Positions 7,878 through 16,601 of a stretch of DNA of 64,000 nt are shown piece after piece (position 1 is the stretch's first letter; each line of letters opens with the position of its first letter). The notes beneath the pieces were generated by a model, which had not been told where the DNA came from, did no database searches, and saw nothing but the letters and a program-made list of their open reading frames with translations. Both the position numbers and the translations under genes were made by a program. Source of the stretch: CAZQDP01 sp964592375. GTDB taxonomy: Bacteria > Bacillota > Clostridia > RUG12999. The stretch is from NCBI GenBank assembly GCA_964592375.1, contig CAZQDP010000004.1:1-64000 (forward strand), in the 5' to 3' direction.

Positions 7878-8897
7878 ATGAAAGAAATGATAGCAAAAAT
7901 AAGAGACGCAGCATGCGGTGAGCTTGCGGGCGCGCAGGATTTGCAGTCTCTTGAAACCATCAAGGTCAAGTATTTGGGGAAAAAAGGAGAAGTAACCGCT
8001 CTGCTCAAGGGCATGGGCGCTCTGTCTGCCGAGGAAAGACCCATCATGGGTCAACTGGTCAATGAGCTAAGAGAACTGCTAGACGCGCAAATTGAGGAGA
8101 AAGGCACATCACTTCAAGCGATGCTTTTAGAACAAACGCTACGCGAGGAAACCATTGATGTAACCATGCCCGGCAAAAAAAATGGCACCGGTAGTTTGCA
8201 TCCGCTAACAAAGGTGCTGGATGAAGTTAAGGATATCTTTATCGGAATGGGGTTTGAAATCGCTCAGGGCCCGGAGGTGGAGTTTGATTATTATAATTTC
8301 GAAGCGCTCAATATTCCACCCAATCATCCGGCAAGGGATACGCAAGACACGTTTTATATTGATTCCAATATCGTGCTACGCACACAAACCTCACCGGTGC
8401 AAATTCGAGTGATGGAAAAGCAAAAGCCACCGATTAAAATCATCGCTCCCGGAAAGGTGTACCGCTCTGATGCGGTGGATGCTACGCATAGTCCGGTTTT
8501 TCATCAAATTGAAGGACTTGTGGTGGATCGCGGTATCTCCATGTCCGATTTAAAGGGCACACTTGAGGTATTTGCCAAAAAGCTTTATGGTGAGCAGGCA
8601 AAGGTGAGATTTCGCCCTCATCATTTCCCGTTTACCGAGCCATCTGCTGAAATGGATATCTGCTGCTTTGCTTGTGACGGAGTAGGTTGCAGGCTCTGTA
8701 AGGGAGAAGGGTGGATAGAAATATTGGGATGCGGAATGGTGCATCCTAAGGTACTGAAAAACTGTAATATTGATCCTGAAATATATAGCGGTTTTGCATT
8801 CGGCATGGGTCTTGAACGTATTGTCATGCGCAGATATGGCATCCACGACCTTCGTATGTTCTTTGAAAACGATTTGCGCTTTTTAAAGCAGTTTTAA
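7878..8897 (+). CDS. pheS: Phenylalanine--tRNA ligase alpha subunit
   Basis: The 339-residue class II aminoacyl-tRNA synthetase catalytic subunit forms an alpha2-beta2 enzyme with PheT. Residues 1-85 are the helical tRNA-binding arm. The catalytic core follows, with PNHPARDTQDTFY near residue 155 (motif 2 region) and GFAFGMGLERIVM near 310 (motif 3). A cysteine cluster CCFACDGVGCRLC lies near residue 260. ATG at 7878 is chosen because GGAAGGTGA ends about 5 nt before it; an upstream in-frame GTG at 7869 overlaps that site. It is the first gene after the T-box and 33 nt before pheT. Confidence 0.97.
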   Translation: MKEMIAKIRDAACGELAGAQDLQSLETIKVKYLGKKGEVTALLKGMGALSAEERPIMGQLVNELRELLDAQIEEKGTSLQAMLLEQTLREETIDVTMPGKKNGTGSLHPLTKVLDEVKDIFIGMGFEIAQGPEVEFDYYNFEALNIPPNHPARDTQDTFYIDSNIVLRTQTSPVQIRVMEKQKPPIKIIAPGKVYRSDAVDATHSPVFHQIEGLVVDRGISMSDLKGTLEVFAKKLYGEQAKVRFRPHHFPFTEPSAEMDICCFACDGVGCRLCKGEGWIEILGCGMVHPKVLKNCNIDPEIYSGFAFGMGLERIVMRRYGIHDLRMFFENDLRFLKQF

Positions 8898-8930
8898 TAA
8901 AATCTCAAGAAGTGAAAGGAATGAGTGAAG

Positions 8931-11309
8931 ATGAAATTACCGCTTAGTTGGCTTTATGAATATACAGACATATCGGATATATCACCAAAGGCGTATGCCG
9001 ATGCGATGACCATGTCCGGCTCCAAAGTGGAAGCGATTGTTTGCAATGGTGAAGGGATAGAAAATGTTGTTAGTGGAAAGATTTTGCATTGTGATAAGCA
9101 TAAAGACGCAGACAGGCTGCGTATATGCAGTGTGGATATCGGCAAAGAAATCATTCAAATTGTTACCGGTGCACAAAATGTGGGGGAGGGCGATGTTGTG
9201 CCCATCGCCTTGGTTGGTGCAAAGCTTCCGGGCGGAATGAGCATTAAAGAATCCAAATTAAGAGGCGTTCCCTCTTTTGGAATGATGTGCTCTCATCAGG
9301 AGCTGGGTATTCCTTTGGAAGCATATAAAGGTGCCTGCGAAGACGGTGTCATGATTATATTAGACGATTTTCCACTGGGCACGGATATCAAGGAGATTTT
9401 AGGGCTGAGCGAGTACATTGTGGAGTTTGAAATTACCTCAAATCGCCCGGATTGCCTCAGCATTGTAGGTCTTGCAAGGGAGAGTGCCCTCACTTTTGGC
9501 AAAGATTTTACTGTATCGCCTCCGGCTGTAGTGGGCAGTGAGGATGCGATTGAAAACTATCTTCATGCCAAAGTTTTAGAGCAGGATTTATGCCCAAGAT
9601 ATACAGCAAAAGTAGTGAAAAACATTAAAATAGAACCATCGCCCTTGTGGATGCAAAGGAGACTAATGGCCTGTGGTATGCGCCCCATTAACAATATTGT
9701 GGACATTACCAATTATGTACTTCTTGAATACGGTCAGCCGATGCATGCCTTTGATCTTAGGCATTTATCGGGTGGTAACATCATTGTTCGAAGGGCTCTG
9801 GAGGGAGAAAAAATCACCACACTGGACAAATGCGAGCGCGCCTTATCTTCCTCCACGCTAGTGATTGCAGATGAAAAAAAGGCTGTTGCCTTAGCAGGGA
9901 TTATGGGTGGTGAAAACTCTGAAATTGGGATGGATACGAAAATCATTGTATTTGAATGTGCAAATTTCGATGGTGGAAACGTTAGGCTGAGTGCTAAAAA
10001 ATGTGGCCTTAGAACCGAATCTTCTTTAAGATTTGAAAAAGGGCTTGATGCTGCAGCGACCATGCCTGCTATCCTGCGTGCATGCCAACTGATTGAAATG
10101 TTAGGTGCAGGCGAGGTTGTAGGAGGAATAATTGATATTGCAAAAACGCCTGAAAAAATGCCTGAAATTGCTTTTCAACCTGCAAAGATTAACCGATTTT
10201 TAGGATGCGATATTACCGAAGAATTTATGAAAAACACGCTGGAGCGTTTAGGATTTGCGATGGAAAAAGATAAATGCATTCCACCGAGTTTTCGTAGGGA
10301 TATAGAAGGCTTTGCAGATGTGGCAGAAGAAATTGCTCGCTTTTTCGGCTATGACCGCATTCCTATAACACTCATGAGCGGAACTTCAACGGCGGGCGGC
10401 AGAACTTGGCGCCAAAGCGTTGCGGAAAAGGCAAAACATCTTCTCTCCGGAATGGGAATGTACGAAATATACACCTATTCCTTTACTTCACCTCGCATTT
10501 TCGATATGCTTTGCTTGCCAAAGGATAGCTGCCTCAGAGATGTGATTACAGTGACTAATCCGCTTGGCGAGGAAAATTCTATTATGCGTACCACGACCCT
10601 TGCGGCGATGATTGAAAACTTAGCTCGTAACTATAGTTTTAGAAATATGCATGCAAGCTTATTTGAAACGGGTAAAATATACCTTCCTTTGCAAAGTGGA
10701 GAACTGCCTGATGAAAAAGAAAAAATCACACTTGGTATGTATGGCGGTGGTGTTGACTTTTATGTATTAAAAGGAGCTGTAGAGCAGCTATGTGCTTCGC
10801 TTCACATTTCAAATGTATCGTTCGAGGCGCAAAGTAGCCATCAAACCTTTCATCCCGGCAGATGTGCCACTTTGAAAATCGGAGGAAAAGAAGCCGGAAT
10901 AATGGGGGAGGTGCATCCCCAAGTGCTGAAAAACTACGATATAGACGAAAAAGCTTATATTGCAGAAATTGATTTTGATTTGATCTTAGGTGGCATACAA
11001 AGCGAAATAAAATTTAGCCCCCTGCCCAAATTTCCTGCCGTCTCGCGCGATATTGCCATGCTGGTAGACGATTCGCTGCCAGTTGCACGCATTGAGGAGA
11101 CCATTCGCAAAGCGGCCGGCGGATTACTAGAGGAAATAAATTTGTTTGATGTATACAAGGGGACCCAAATCCCTGAAGGCAAAAAAAGTGTTGCCTATGC
11201 CATTGTGCTTCGCAGCGCAGAAAAAACACTTAATGAGGATGAAGTTGGAAAAGTAATGAATAGAATTTTAGAGAACTTAAGCGAAAAAACCGGCGCACAA
11301 CTCAGGTAA
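8931..11309 (+). CDS. pheT: Phenylalanine--tRNA ligase beta subunit
   Basis: The 792-residue subunit has the usual domain order. An EMAP/OB tRNA-binding domain lies at about 40-150 (VVSGKILHCDKH, then VTGAQNV). The B3/B4 editing region covers about 210-400 (TSNRPDCLSIVGLARE, ITNYVLLEYGQPMHAFD). Next come B5, a catalytic-like module and a C-terminal ferredoxin-fold anticodon-binding domain (about 700-792; FPAVSRDIAMLV). ATG at 8931 gives the expected MKLPLSWLYEY start; a GTG at 8925 is also in frame but has less room for the AAAGGA site. It is co-transcribed with pheS. Confidence 0.96.
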   Translation: MKLPLSWLYEYTDISDISPKAYADAMTMSGSKVEAIVCNGEGIENVVSGKILHCDKHKDADRLRICSVDIGKEIIQIVTGAQNVGEGDVVPIALVGAKLPGGMSIKESKLRGVPSFGMMCSHQELGIPLEAYKGACEDGVMIILDDFPLGTDIKEILGLSEYIVEFEITSNRPDCLSIVGLARESALTFGKDFTVSPPAVVGSEDAIENYLHAKVLEQDLCPRYTAKVVKNIKIEPSPLWMQRRLMACGMRPINNIVDITNYVLLEYGQPMHAFDLRHLSGGNIIVRRALEGEKITTLDKCERALSSSTLVIADEKKAVALAGIMGGENSEIGMDTKIIVFECANFDGGNVRLSAKKCGLRTESSLRFEKGLDAAATMPAILRACQLIEMLGAGEVVGGIIDIAKTPEKMPEIAFQPAKINRFLGCDITEEFMKNTLERLGFAMEKDKCIPPSFRRDIEGFADVAEEIARFFGYDRIPITLMSGTSTAGGRTWRQSVAEKAKHLLSGMGMYEIYTYSFTSPRIFDMLCLPKDSCLRDVITVTNPLGEENSIMRTTTLAAMIENLARNYSFRNMHASLFETGKIYLPLQSGELPDEKEKITLGMYGGGVDFYVLKGAVEQLCASLHISNVSFEAQSSHQTFHPGRCATLKIGGKEAGIMGEVHPQVLKNYDIDEKAYIAEIDFDLILGGIQSEIKFSPLPKFPAVSRDIAMLVDDSLPVARIEETIRKAAGGLLEEINLFDVYKGTQIPEGKKSVAYAIVLRSAEKTLNEDEVGKVMNRILENLSEKTGAQLR

Positions 11310-11357
11310 GCATTCCAAGCTCATTTTGCTTGGTCAATATGAAAGGAACGTGAAAAA

Positions 11358-11819
11358 ATGATTACAGGTACACTGGAAACACTCAAAAACTATGGCAAAA
11401 TCAACCCCGGCTTTGAGGCTGCATATCAGCTCATTCGCAAAAGCATTGAGAACAATGAAGAGGACGGCAACTATGAAAGTGAAAATGGTGTTTACTACAT
11501 GGTGCTAAGCTATGATGCAAAGAAGGTTGAAGAAGGCAAATTTGAAACACATATCAAGTATATCGATGTGCAGTATATTGTAGAGGGCATTGAACTGATG
11601 CAGTGGCTTCCTCTTAGCAGAAAAGGGGATAGCAAAGGCTATAATCCCGAAAAAGATGTTGAATTCTATACAGATGCTCCAGATTATACGGATATTGTAG
11701 CTGCAAGCGGAGAATTTTATATTTTTATGCCGGATGACGTGCATAAGCCTTCTTTGCGATTAGAAAACAAATCTGCAAAGGTGAAAAAGATCGTTGTAAA
11801 GGTGCCAGTATTGGCGTAA
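11358..11819 (+). CDS. YhcH/YjgK/YiaL (DUF386) family protein, NanQ-like
   Basis: The 153-residue single-domain cupin-like protein matches the YhcH/YjgK/YiaL family. Conserved patterns include ETHIKYIDVQYIVEGIE at about residues 58-75 and FYIFMPDDVHKPSL at about 125-138, with His and Glu residues typical of the metal site. E. coli NanQ of this family acts as a sialic-acid anomerase, and others have been called beta-galactosidase beta subunit. Here the neighbour is a putative glycosidase 35 nt downstream, so a role in sugar catabolism is likely, but the substrate is not known. GAAAGGAACG precedes the ATG. Confidence 0.85.
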   Translation: MITGTLETLKNYGKINPGFEAAYQLIRKSIENNEEDGNYESENGVYYMVLSYDAKKVEEGKFETHIKYIDVQYIVEGIELMQWLPLSRKGDSKGYNPEKDVEFYTDAPDYTDIVAASGEFYIFMPDDVHKPSLRLENKSAKVKKIVVKVPVLA

Positions 11820-11854
11820 AGCGAAAAATTTTGCAAAGGGAAAGGGATTATTTA

Positions 11855-13837
11855 ATGAGTAGATTAGCATTTCGGCAAATCCATTTGGATTTTCATACAA
11901 GTGAGGCCATTGAAGGCATAGGTAAAGATTTTTCTAAAAAACAGTTTCAGCAGGAACTCATCAAAGGTCATATCAGCTCCATTACCGTGTTTTCAAAATG
12001 TCATCACGGTTGGGCATATCATCCATCCAAAGCAAATGAACAGCATCCTCATTTGTCTTTTGATTTATTGGGGCAGCAAATCGAAGCGGCTCATGAAATC
12101 GGTGTGAAAACGCCGGTCTATCTGTCCGCCGGACTAGATGAGAAAATGGCGCGTCGCCATCCTGAATGGCTTATTCGAAACAAGGATGAAAGCACTACAT
12201 GGGTGAAAGACTTTTTTACCCCCGGATATCATAAATTCTGTTTTAATTCTCCGTATTTAGACTATCTTTTAGCTCAGATTGACGAGGTGGTGAAAACCTA
12301 TGATGCAGATGGAATCTTTCTTGATATTGTAGGAGTGCACCCGTGCTACTGTCAAAACTGTATGCGCACGCTGCTAAAAAGAGGCAAGGATATTGCGGAT
12401 ACCGATGCAGTCATTCAGCTTGCGGAAGAGGTATATGCCAATTACACGAGGCGAGTGCGAGAAACCATTGACCAAACAAAACCGGGTCTGCGCGTATTTC
12501 ATAACGGCGGGCATATCAGACGAGGCCGTCGCGACCTTGCGGATATGAATACTCATTTGGAACTGGAAAGCCTTCCTACCGGTGGTTGGGGCTATGATCA
12601 TTTTCCATTATCGGCTCGTTATGCACAAACCCTTGGCAAGGAATTTTTGGGAATGACCGGAAAATTCCATATTTCTTGGGGTGAATTCGGTGGATACAAG
12701 CATAAAAATGCACTCCGATATGAAGCGGCATTGAACATTGCAAATGGCTCCTCTTGCAGTATTGGTGACCAGATGCATCCCTCGGGACTGATGGACAGTG
12801 TAACCTATGACATTATTGCCCCTGCATATGAAGAGGTGGAAGCAAAAGAGGCGTGGGTAGATAATGTTGTACCCATAGCCGATATTGCCCTGCTTTCGGA
12901 AGAGGCAATATCCAATATGTATTCCACCGGTCAAAGCGGCCGTACAGGAGATGCAGACGCCGGCGCAGTCCGAATGTTGCTTGAAGGAAAATATTTATTC
13001 AATGTGGTAGATACTCAGGAAGATTTATCAAAATATAAAGTAATCATTTTGCCGGATAATGCATTAGTAGGACCTGAACTTTTAACAAAGCTTGATGCAT
13101 ATTTGGCGGGTGGCGGGAAAATTCTTGCCACAGGAAAAAGTGGACTTGATATGGAACAAAAGGATTTTGTTTTGGACTTTGGGATAAAACATGTGGGCGA
13201 CAATGCGTATAACCCTGATTATTTCCGACCAAGCTTTGCGCTAAAAAGCCTTGGTATTGCCGATTATATTGTATACGGACAAGGACAAAAGACAAGCCTT
13301 ACAACCGGAAAAGAGCTTGGCAAAAGAATTGATCCATATTTTAATCGTGAAATAGCGCATTTTTGTTCTCATCGTCACACACCGTCGGCTGGTGTGTATG
13401 GTGGAGCGGGCATGGTAGAAGGAAAGGCTGGCATTTATATTGCATGGAAGGTGTTTTCCGATTATGCAGATAAAGGTAGTCTATTCTTAAAAGAAATGGT
13501 ATTTCATGCCCTTGATATGCTGCTTGGCGAAGCGAAAACACTGGTCACATCGCTTCCTGCACAGGGTGTAACCACACTGATGCAGCAGCAGGCGCAAAAG
13601 AGATATGTACACCATCTCTTATATGCGGTACCTGTAAAGAGAGGCAAAAATGTGGAAATCATTGAGGATATCATGCCACTATATGATATTCAAAATGAAA
13701 TTGCAATTCCCGAAAAGGTCATGGGTGTTTATTTAGCGCCTTCCATGGAAAAAATACCGTTTACATATGAAAATGGAAAACTAAAATACAATTTAAAATG
13801 CTTAGAGTGTCACCAGATGGTTGTAATCGACTACTAA
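11855..13837 (+). CDS. GHL6/GH151-like glycoside hydrolase (putative alpha-L-fucosidase)
   Basis: The 660-residue protein has no signal peptide and should be cytoplasmic. Residues 1-330 look like a TIM barrel of the hypothetical glycosyl hydrolase 6 type (IHLDFHTSE at the start, DGIFLDIVG near 165). Residues about 340-540 resemble the beta-galactosidase trimerisation domain (PIADIALLSEEA, LAGGGKILATGKSG), and a small beta domain ends the protein. Proteins of this architecture include GH151 alpha-L-fucosidases, but specificity cannot be fixed here. ATG at 11855 follows AAAGGGA by about 8 nt. It is paired with the YhcH-like gene and followed by a strong terminator. Confidence 0.75.
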   Translation: MSRLAFRQIHLDFHTSEAIEGIGKDFSKKQFQQELIKGHISSITVFSKCHHGWAYHPSKANEQHPHLSFDLLGQQIEAAHEIGVKTPVYLSAGLDEKMARRHPEWLIRNKDESTTWVKDFFTPGYHKFCFNSPYLDYLLAQIDEVVKTYDADGIFLDIVGVHPCYCQNCMRTLLKRGKDIADTDAVIQLAEEVYANYTRRVRETIDQTKPGLRVFHNGGHIRRGRRDLADMNTHLELESLPTGGWGYDHFPLSARYAQTLGKEFLGMTGKFHISWGEFGGYKHKNALRYEAALNIANGSSCSIGDQMHPSGLMDSVTYDIIAPAYEEVEAKEAWVDNVVPIADIALLSEEAISNMYSTGQSGRTGDADAGAVRMLLEGKYLFNVVDTQEDLSKYKVIILPDNALVGPELLTKLDAYLAGGGKILATGKSGLDMEQKDFVLDFGIKHVGDNAYNPDYFRPSFALKSLGIADYIVYGQGQKTSLTTGKELGKRIDPYFNREIAHFCSHRHTPSAGVYGGAGMVEGKAGIYIAWKVFSDYADKGSLFLKEMVFHALDMLLGEAKTLVTSLPAQGVTTLMQQQAQKRYVHHLLYAVPVKRGKNVEIIEDIMPLYDIQNEIAIPEKVMGVYLAPSMEKIPFTYENGKLKYNLKCLECHQMVVIDY

Positions 13838-13850
13838 GATCATGTTCATG

Positions 13851-13882
13851 AAGCCTTGCGGCATAGCCGCAAGGCTTTTTTA
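13851..13882 (+). terminator. Rho-independent terminator after the glycosidase gene
   Basis: A perfect 12-bp stem (AAGCCTTGCGGC with GCCGCAAGGCTT) and a 3-nt loop ATA are followed by a T tract, 14 nt after the stop codon. It ends the pheST/sugar transcript. Confidence 0.95.
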
Positions 13883-14063
13883 TTATTTTAAGAAAAAAAT
13901 CAATATTTATGATGTTATTTATAAAATAATTTGCAATATGTAAAAAATACCGCATAACCCGAAAGAAACCTACAAATAATAGTGCAGATAAAAAAACTTA
14001 GAAATCCGAAATATTTACAATCCGTTGTATGTATTGCGGCTTTTAGGAAAAGAAGGTGTCACA

Positions 14064-16490
14064 ATGAAAGGAATTATTATGGCAGGCGGTGAAGGGAGCA
14101 GACTGAGACCGCTTACTTGTTGTCTTCCGAAACCACTTGCCCCTGTTATGGGTGTGCCTGTGATGGAACATATTGTGGAACTGCTCAAAAGCGGTGGTAT
14201 CACGCAAATTGGTGTTACCCTTCAGTATCTTCCATCCATGATTACCTCTTATTTCGAGGAAGGTCAGAATTGGGATGTCAATATGCGCTACTTTATTGAA
14301 GATAAGCCACTTGGCACAGCCGGTAGCGTAAAAAACGCAGGGGATTTTATTGATGATACTTTTATTGTGATTAGCGGAGATGCACTAACGAATATCGATT
14401 TAAGCAAGGCAGTTGAATTTCATCGCAAAAAAAATGCCAAGGTCACCATCATTTTAAAAAAGGTGGAGACGCCTCTTGAATATGGTGTTGTGGTCACCGG
14501 TGAGAATAGCGAAATTGTGCGTTTTTTAGAAAAACCATCTTGGAGCGAAGTATTTAGCGACACGGTCAACACTGGTATTTACATTATTGAACCTGATATC
14601 ATGAATTTTGTAAAGCCAGGAGAAAATTTTGATTTTTCCAAGGATCTTTTTCCCATGCTCATGGAAAAAAATATTCCCATGTATGGATATGAAACAGAAC
14701 AATATTGGTGTGATATTGGTGATATTGAAGCGTACGCAGCATGCCATGAAGACGTGCTCAATAAAAAAATTGCATTAAAAATCAATGCCAAGGAAGTGGA
14801 AAGTGGCATTTTTGTGGGGCAAAATGTTGTCATTGAAAAAGGTGCACTCATTCAGGCTCCGGTGTATATTGGGAGCGGCACTGTTGTGAAAAACAGTGCA
14901 ATTATTAGCCCATATACGGTGATTGGGTCAGACTGTATCATTGAAGAAGGTGCCTATATTGAAAAAGGTATACTTTGGAATAATGTTCATGTGATGAGCT
15001 ATGCCAGAATTAATAGTGCCATTGTATGCGATAAGGCGGTACTAAAGAACAATTGTTTTGTAGATCAAAGCTCCGTTATTGGCAAAGGAGCAATTATTGG
15101 AAGTGCAGCGGTGGTTCACAGCGGACTGAAGGTGTGGAATGAAAAAGAAGTAGAGGATAACTGCGAAATTGACAGCAATTTGGTGTGGGGAACAAAATAT
15201 GGTAGAGTAGCATTTGATGAACACGGCATTATCGGTAATGTCAATATCGACATTACTCCCGAAACAATTGCAAAAATTGCTGGTGTTTACGCCTGTGTGC
15301 AATCGCAAAACGGAAAAATTGCAGTGAGCACGGACAACCATAATTCCTCTGTCATGATAAAGCATAGCATGATTTCGGGGCTTCTTGCCGGAGGCATGCA
15401 GGTGCTCGATTTTGGTCAACAGCCTATTCCAATCACAAGAGCTGGTGTCAAATTCTATGGACTTTCCGGAGGCATTCATATTTCCGGCAGCAACGGAAAG
15501 GCAATGATATCGATGCTAGGGTCGTCGGGAGCTAATATTTCCCGTCAGGTTGAGCGTAAAATTGAAAACCTTATTAGCAGGGGGGACTATGTGCGTATCC
15601 GGCCTGATACGATTAAAGAAGCTGTGAGCATATCCAGTTACAGACTATATTATTTGCGCGATGTCGTCAATAAGTGCAAAAACTCCCGTCTAGGGTATCA
15701 TATTTTACTCAACATTAAAAATCCGCTGAACAAGAGTCTGATTATTTCCTTGCTCAGCGACTTGAGCTGCCGCTATACCATTGACAGCGAAAGCATAGAA
15801 ATGAGCGATTCACAAAGTGTTAAACGATTTGTACAAGATGTGAAAAAAGGCGGCTTTGATATGGGAGCATATATTGATGATGGCTGCGAAAATCTCGTAC
15901 TTTGTGATAATTTAGGCAGAGTGATTAGCGATGATATGTTTGACTGTTGCTGTGCATACATTACCTTTATGCAAAAACCGGGAAGTGTATATGTAGCAGG
16001 ACTTGCAGCTCCACGAGTGATTGAAACCATGGCTACGAACTTATCCGGCCAAGTACTGAGAACCAAAAGTTCTCCCATTGAAGTGATGGCAAGAATAGCG
16101 GAAGACACCAAGGATGTAAGTTTATCTTCTCAATTTGTGCTGAATTTTGATGCAATTGGTGGACTTGTGATGGTGATGGATTTCCTAAAAACGCAGAATA
16201 TAACACTGGCTGAGCTTGTGGAAAACATTCCATCCTTCTATATTGCAAAGGATGATGCTTACTGTGATTATGCAAATAAGGGACTCATTATTCGAAGAAT
16301 TATGGAAGAGAGTCGCGATAAAAATGTGGAGCTTACCGAAGGGGTTAAAATCTATGAGAACGATGGATGGGTTTTGGTTCTGCCGGATGCCAGAAAGCCT
16401 TCCTGTAAAGTGATTAGCGAAGGGCTATCGCAAGAATTCGCCATGGAGCTGACTGCCACGTATATCGAAAAAATTAAAAAAATGCTGTAA
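14064..16490 (+). CDS. Sugar-1-phosphate nucleotidyltransferase fused to a degenerate phosphomannomutase
   Basis: The protein has 808 residues. Residues 1-235 are a nucleotidyltransferase domain (GGEGSRLRPLT near 8-18, LEKPSW near 155, NTGIYIIEP), probably making a GDP- or other NDP-sugar. Residues about 250-365 are left-handed beta-helix hexapeptide repeats. Residues about 375-805 align with the phosphohexomutase fold, but the active-site TASHNP is SGSNGK (about 470) and the metal loop DGDxDR is DDGCEN (about 605). The mutase half is therefore probably catalytically dead and may be structural or regulatory. Such fusions occur in Firmicutes and Actinobacteria. ATG at 14064 has GAAGGTG 6 nt upstream. 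Confidence 0.88.
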   Translation: MKGIIMAGGEGSRLRPLTCCLPKPLAPVMGVPVMEHIVELLKSGGITQIGVTLQYLPSMITSYFEEGQNWDVNMRYFIEDKPLGTAGSVKNAGDFIDDTFIVISGDALTNIDLSKAVEFHRKKNAKVTIILKKVETPLEYGVVVTGENSEIVRFLEKPSWSEVFSDTVNTGIYIIEPDIMNFVKPGENFDFSKDLFPMLMEKNIPMYGYETEQYWCDIGDIEAYAACHEDVLNKKIALKINAKEVESGIFVGQNVVIEKGALIQAPVYIGSGTVVKNSAIISPYTVIGSDCIIEEGAYIEKGILWNNVHVMSYARINSAIVCDKAVLKNNCFVDQSSVIGKGAIIGSAAVVHSGLKVWNEKEVEDNCEIDSNLVWGTKYGRVAFDEHGIIGNVNIDITPETIAKIAGVYACVQSQNGKIAVSTDNHNSSVMIKHSMISGLLAGGMQVLDFGQQPIPITRAGVKFYGLSGGIHISGSNGKAMISMLGSSGANISRQVERKIENLISRGDYVRIRPDTIKEAVSISSYRLYYLRDVVNKCKNSRLGYHILLNIKNPLNKSLIISLLSDLSCRYTIDSESIEMSDSQSVKRFVQDVKKGGFDMGAYIDDGCENLVLCDNLGRVISDDMFDCCCAYITFMQKPGSVYVAGLAAPRVIETMATNLSGQVLRTKSSPIEVMARIAEDTKDVSLSSQFVLNFDAIGGLVMVMDFLKTQNITLAELVENIPSFYIAKDDAYCDYANKGLIIRRIMEESRDKNVELTEGVKIYENDGWVLVLPDARKPSCKVISEGLSQEFAMELTATYIEKIKKML

Positions 16491-16523
16491 AGGAAGGAAA
16501 ATAAGGAAAATTTTTTAAACCCC

Positions 16524-16552
16524 TTTATTTATTTTATAAAGTATGATATAAT
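16524..16552 (+). promoter_or_regulatory. Probable promoter for RNase J
   Basis: TTTATT (16524-16529), a 17-bp spacer and a consensus TATAAT (16547-16552). The -35 is weak. No terminator is visible between the upstream gene and this site, so read-through is possible. Confidence 0.5.
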
Positions 16553-16601
16553 ATATATTTGAGTGTGGTGAACGGTTTATACTAAATATGGAGGTGATAT
16601 A

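Noticed and set aside
7499..8047. Minus-strand frame of 182 codons over the pheST leader
   Set aside because: It crosses the pgsA end, the T-box RNA and the start of pheS, which fully explain the region.
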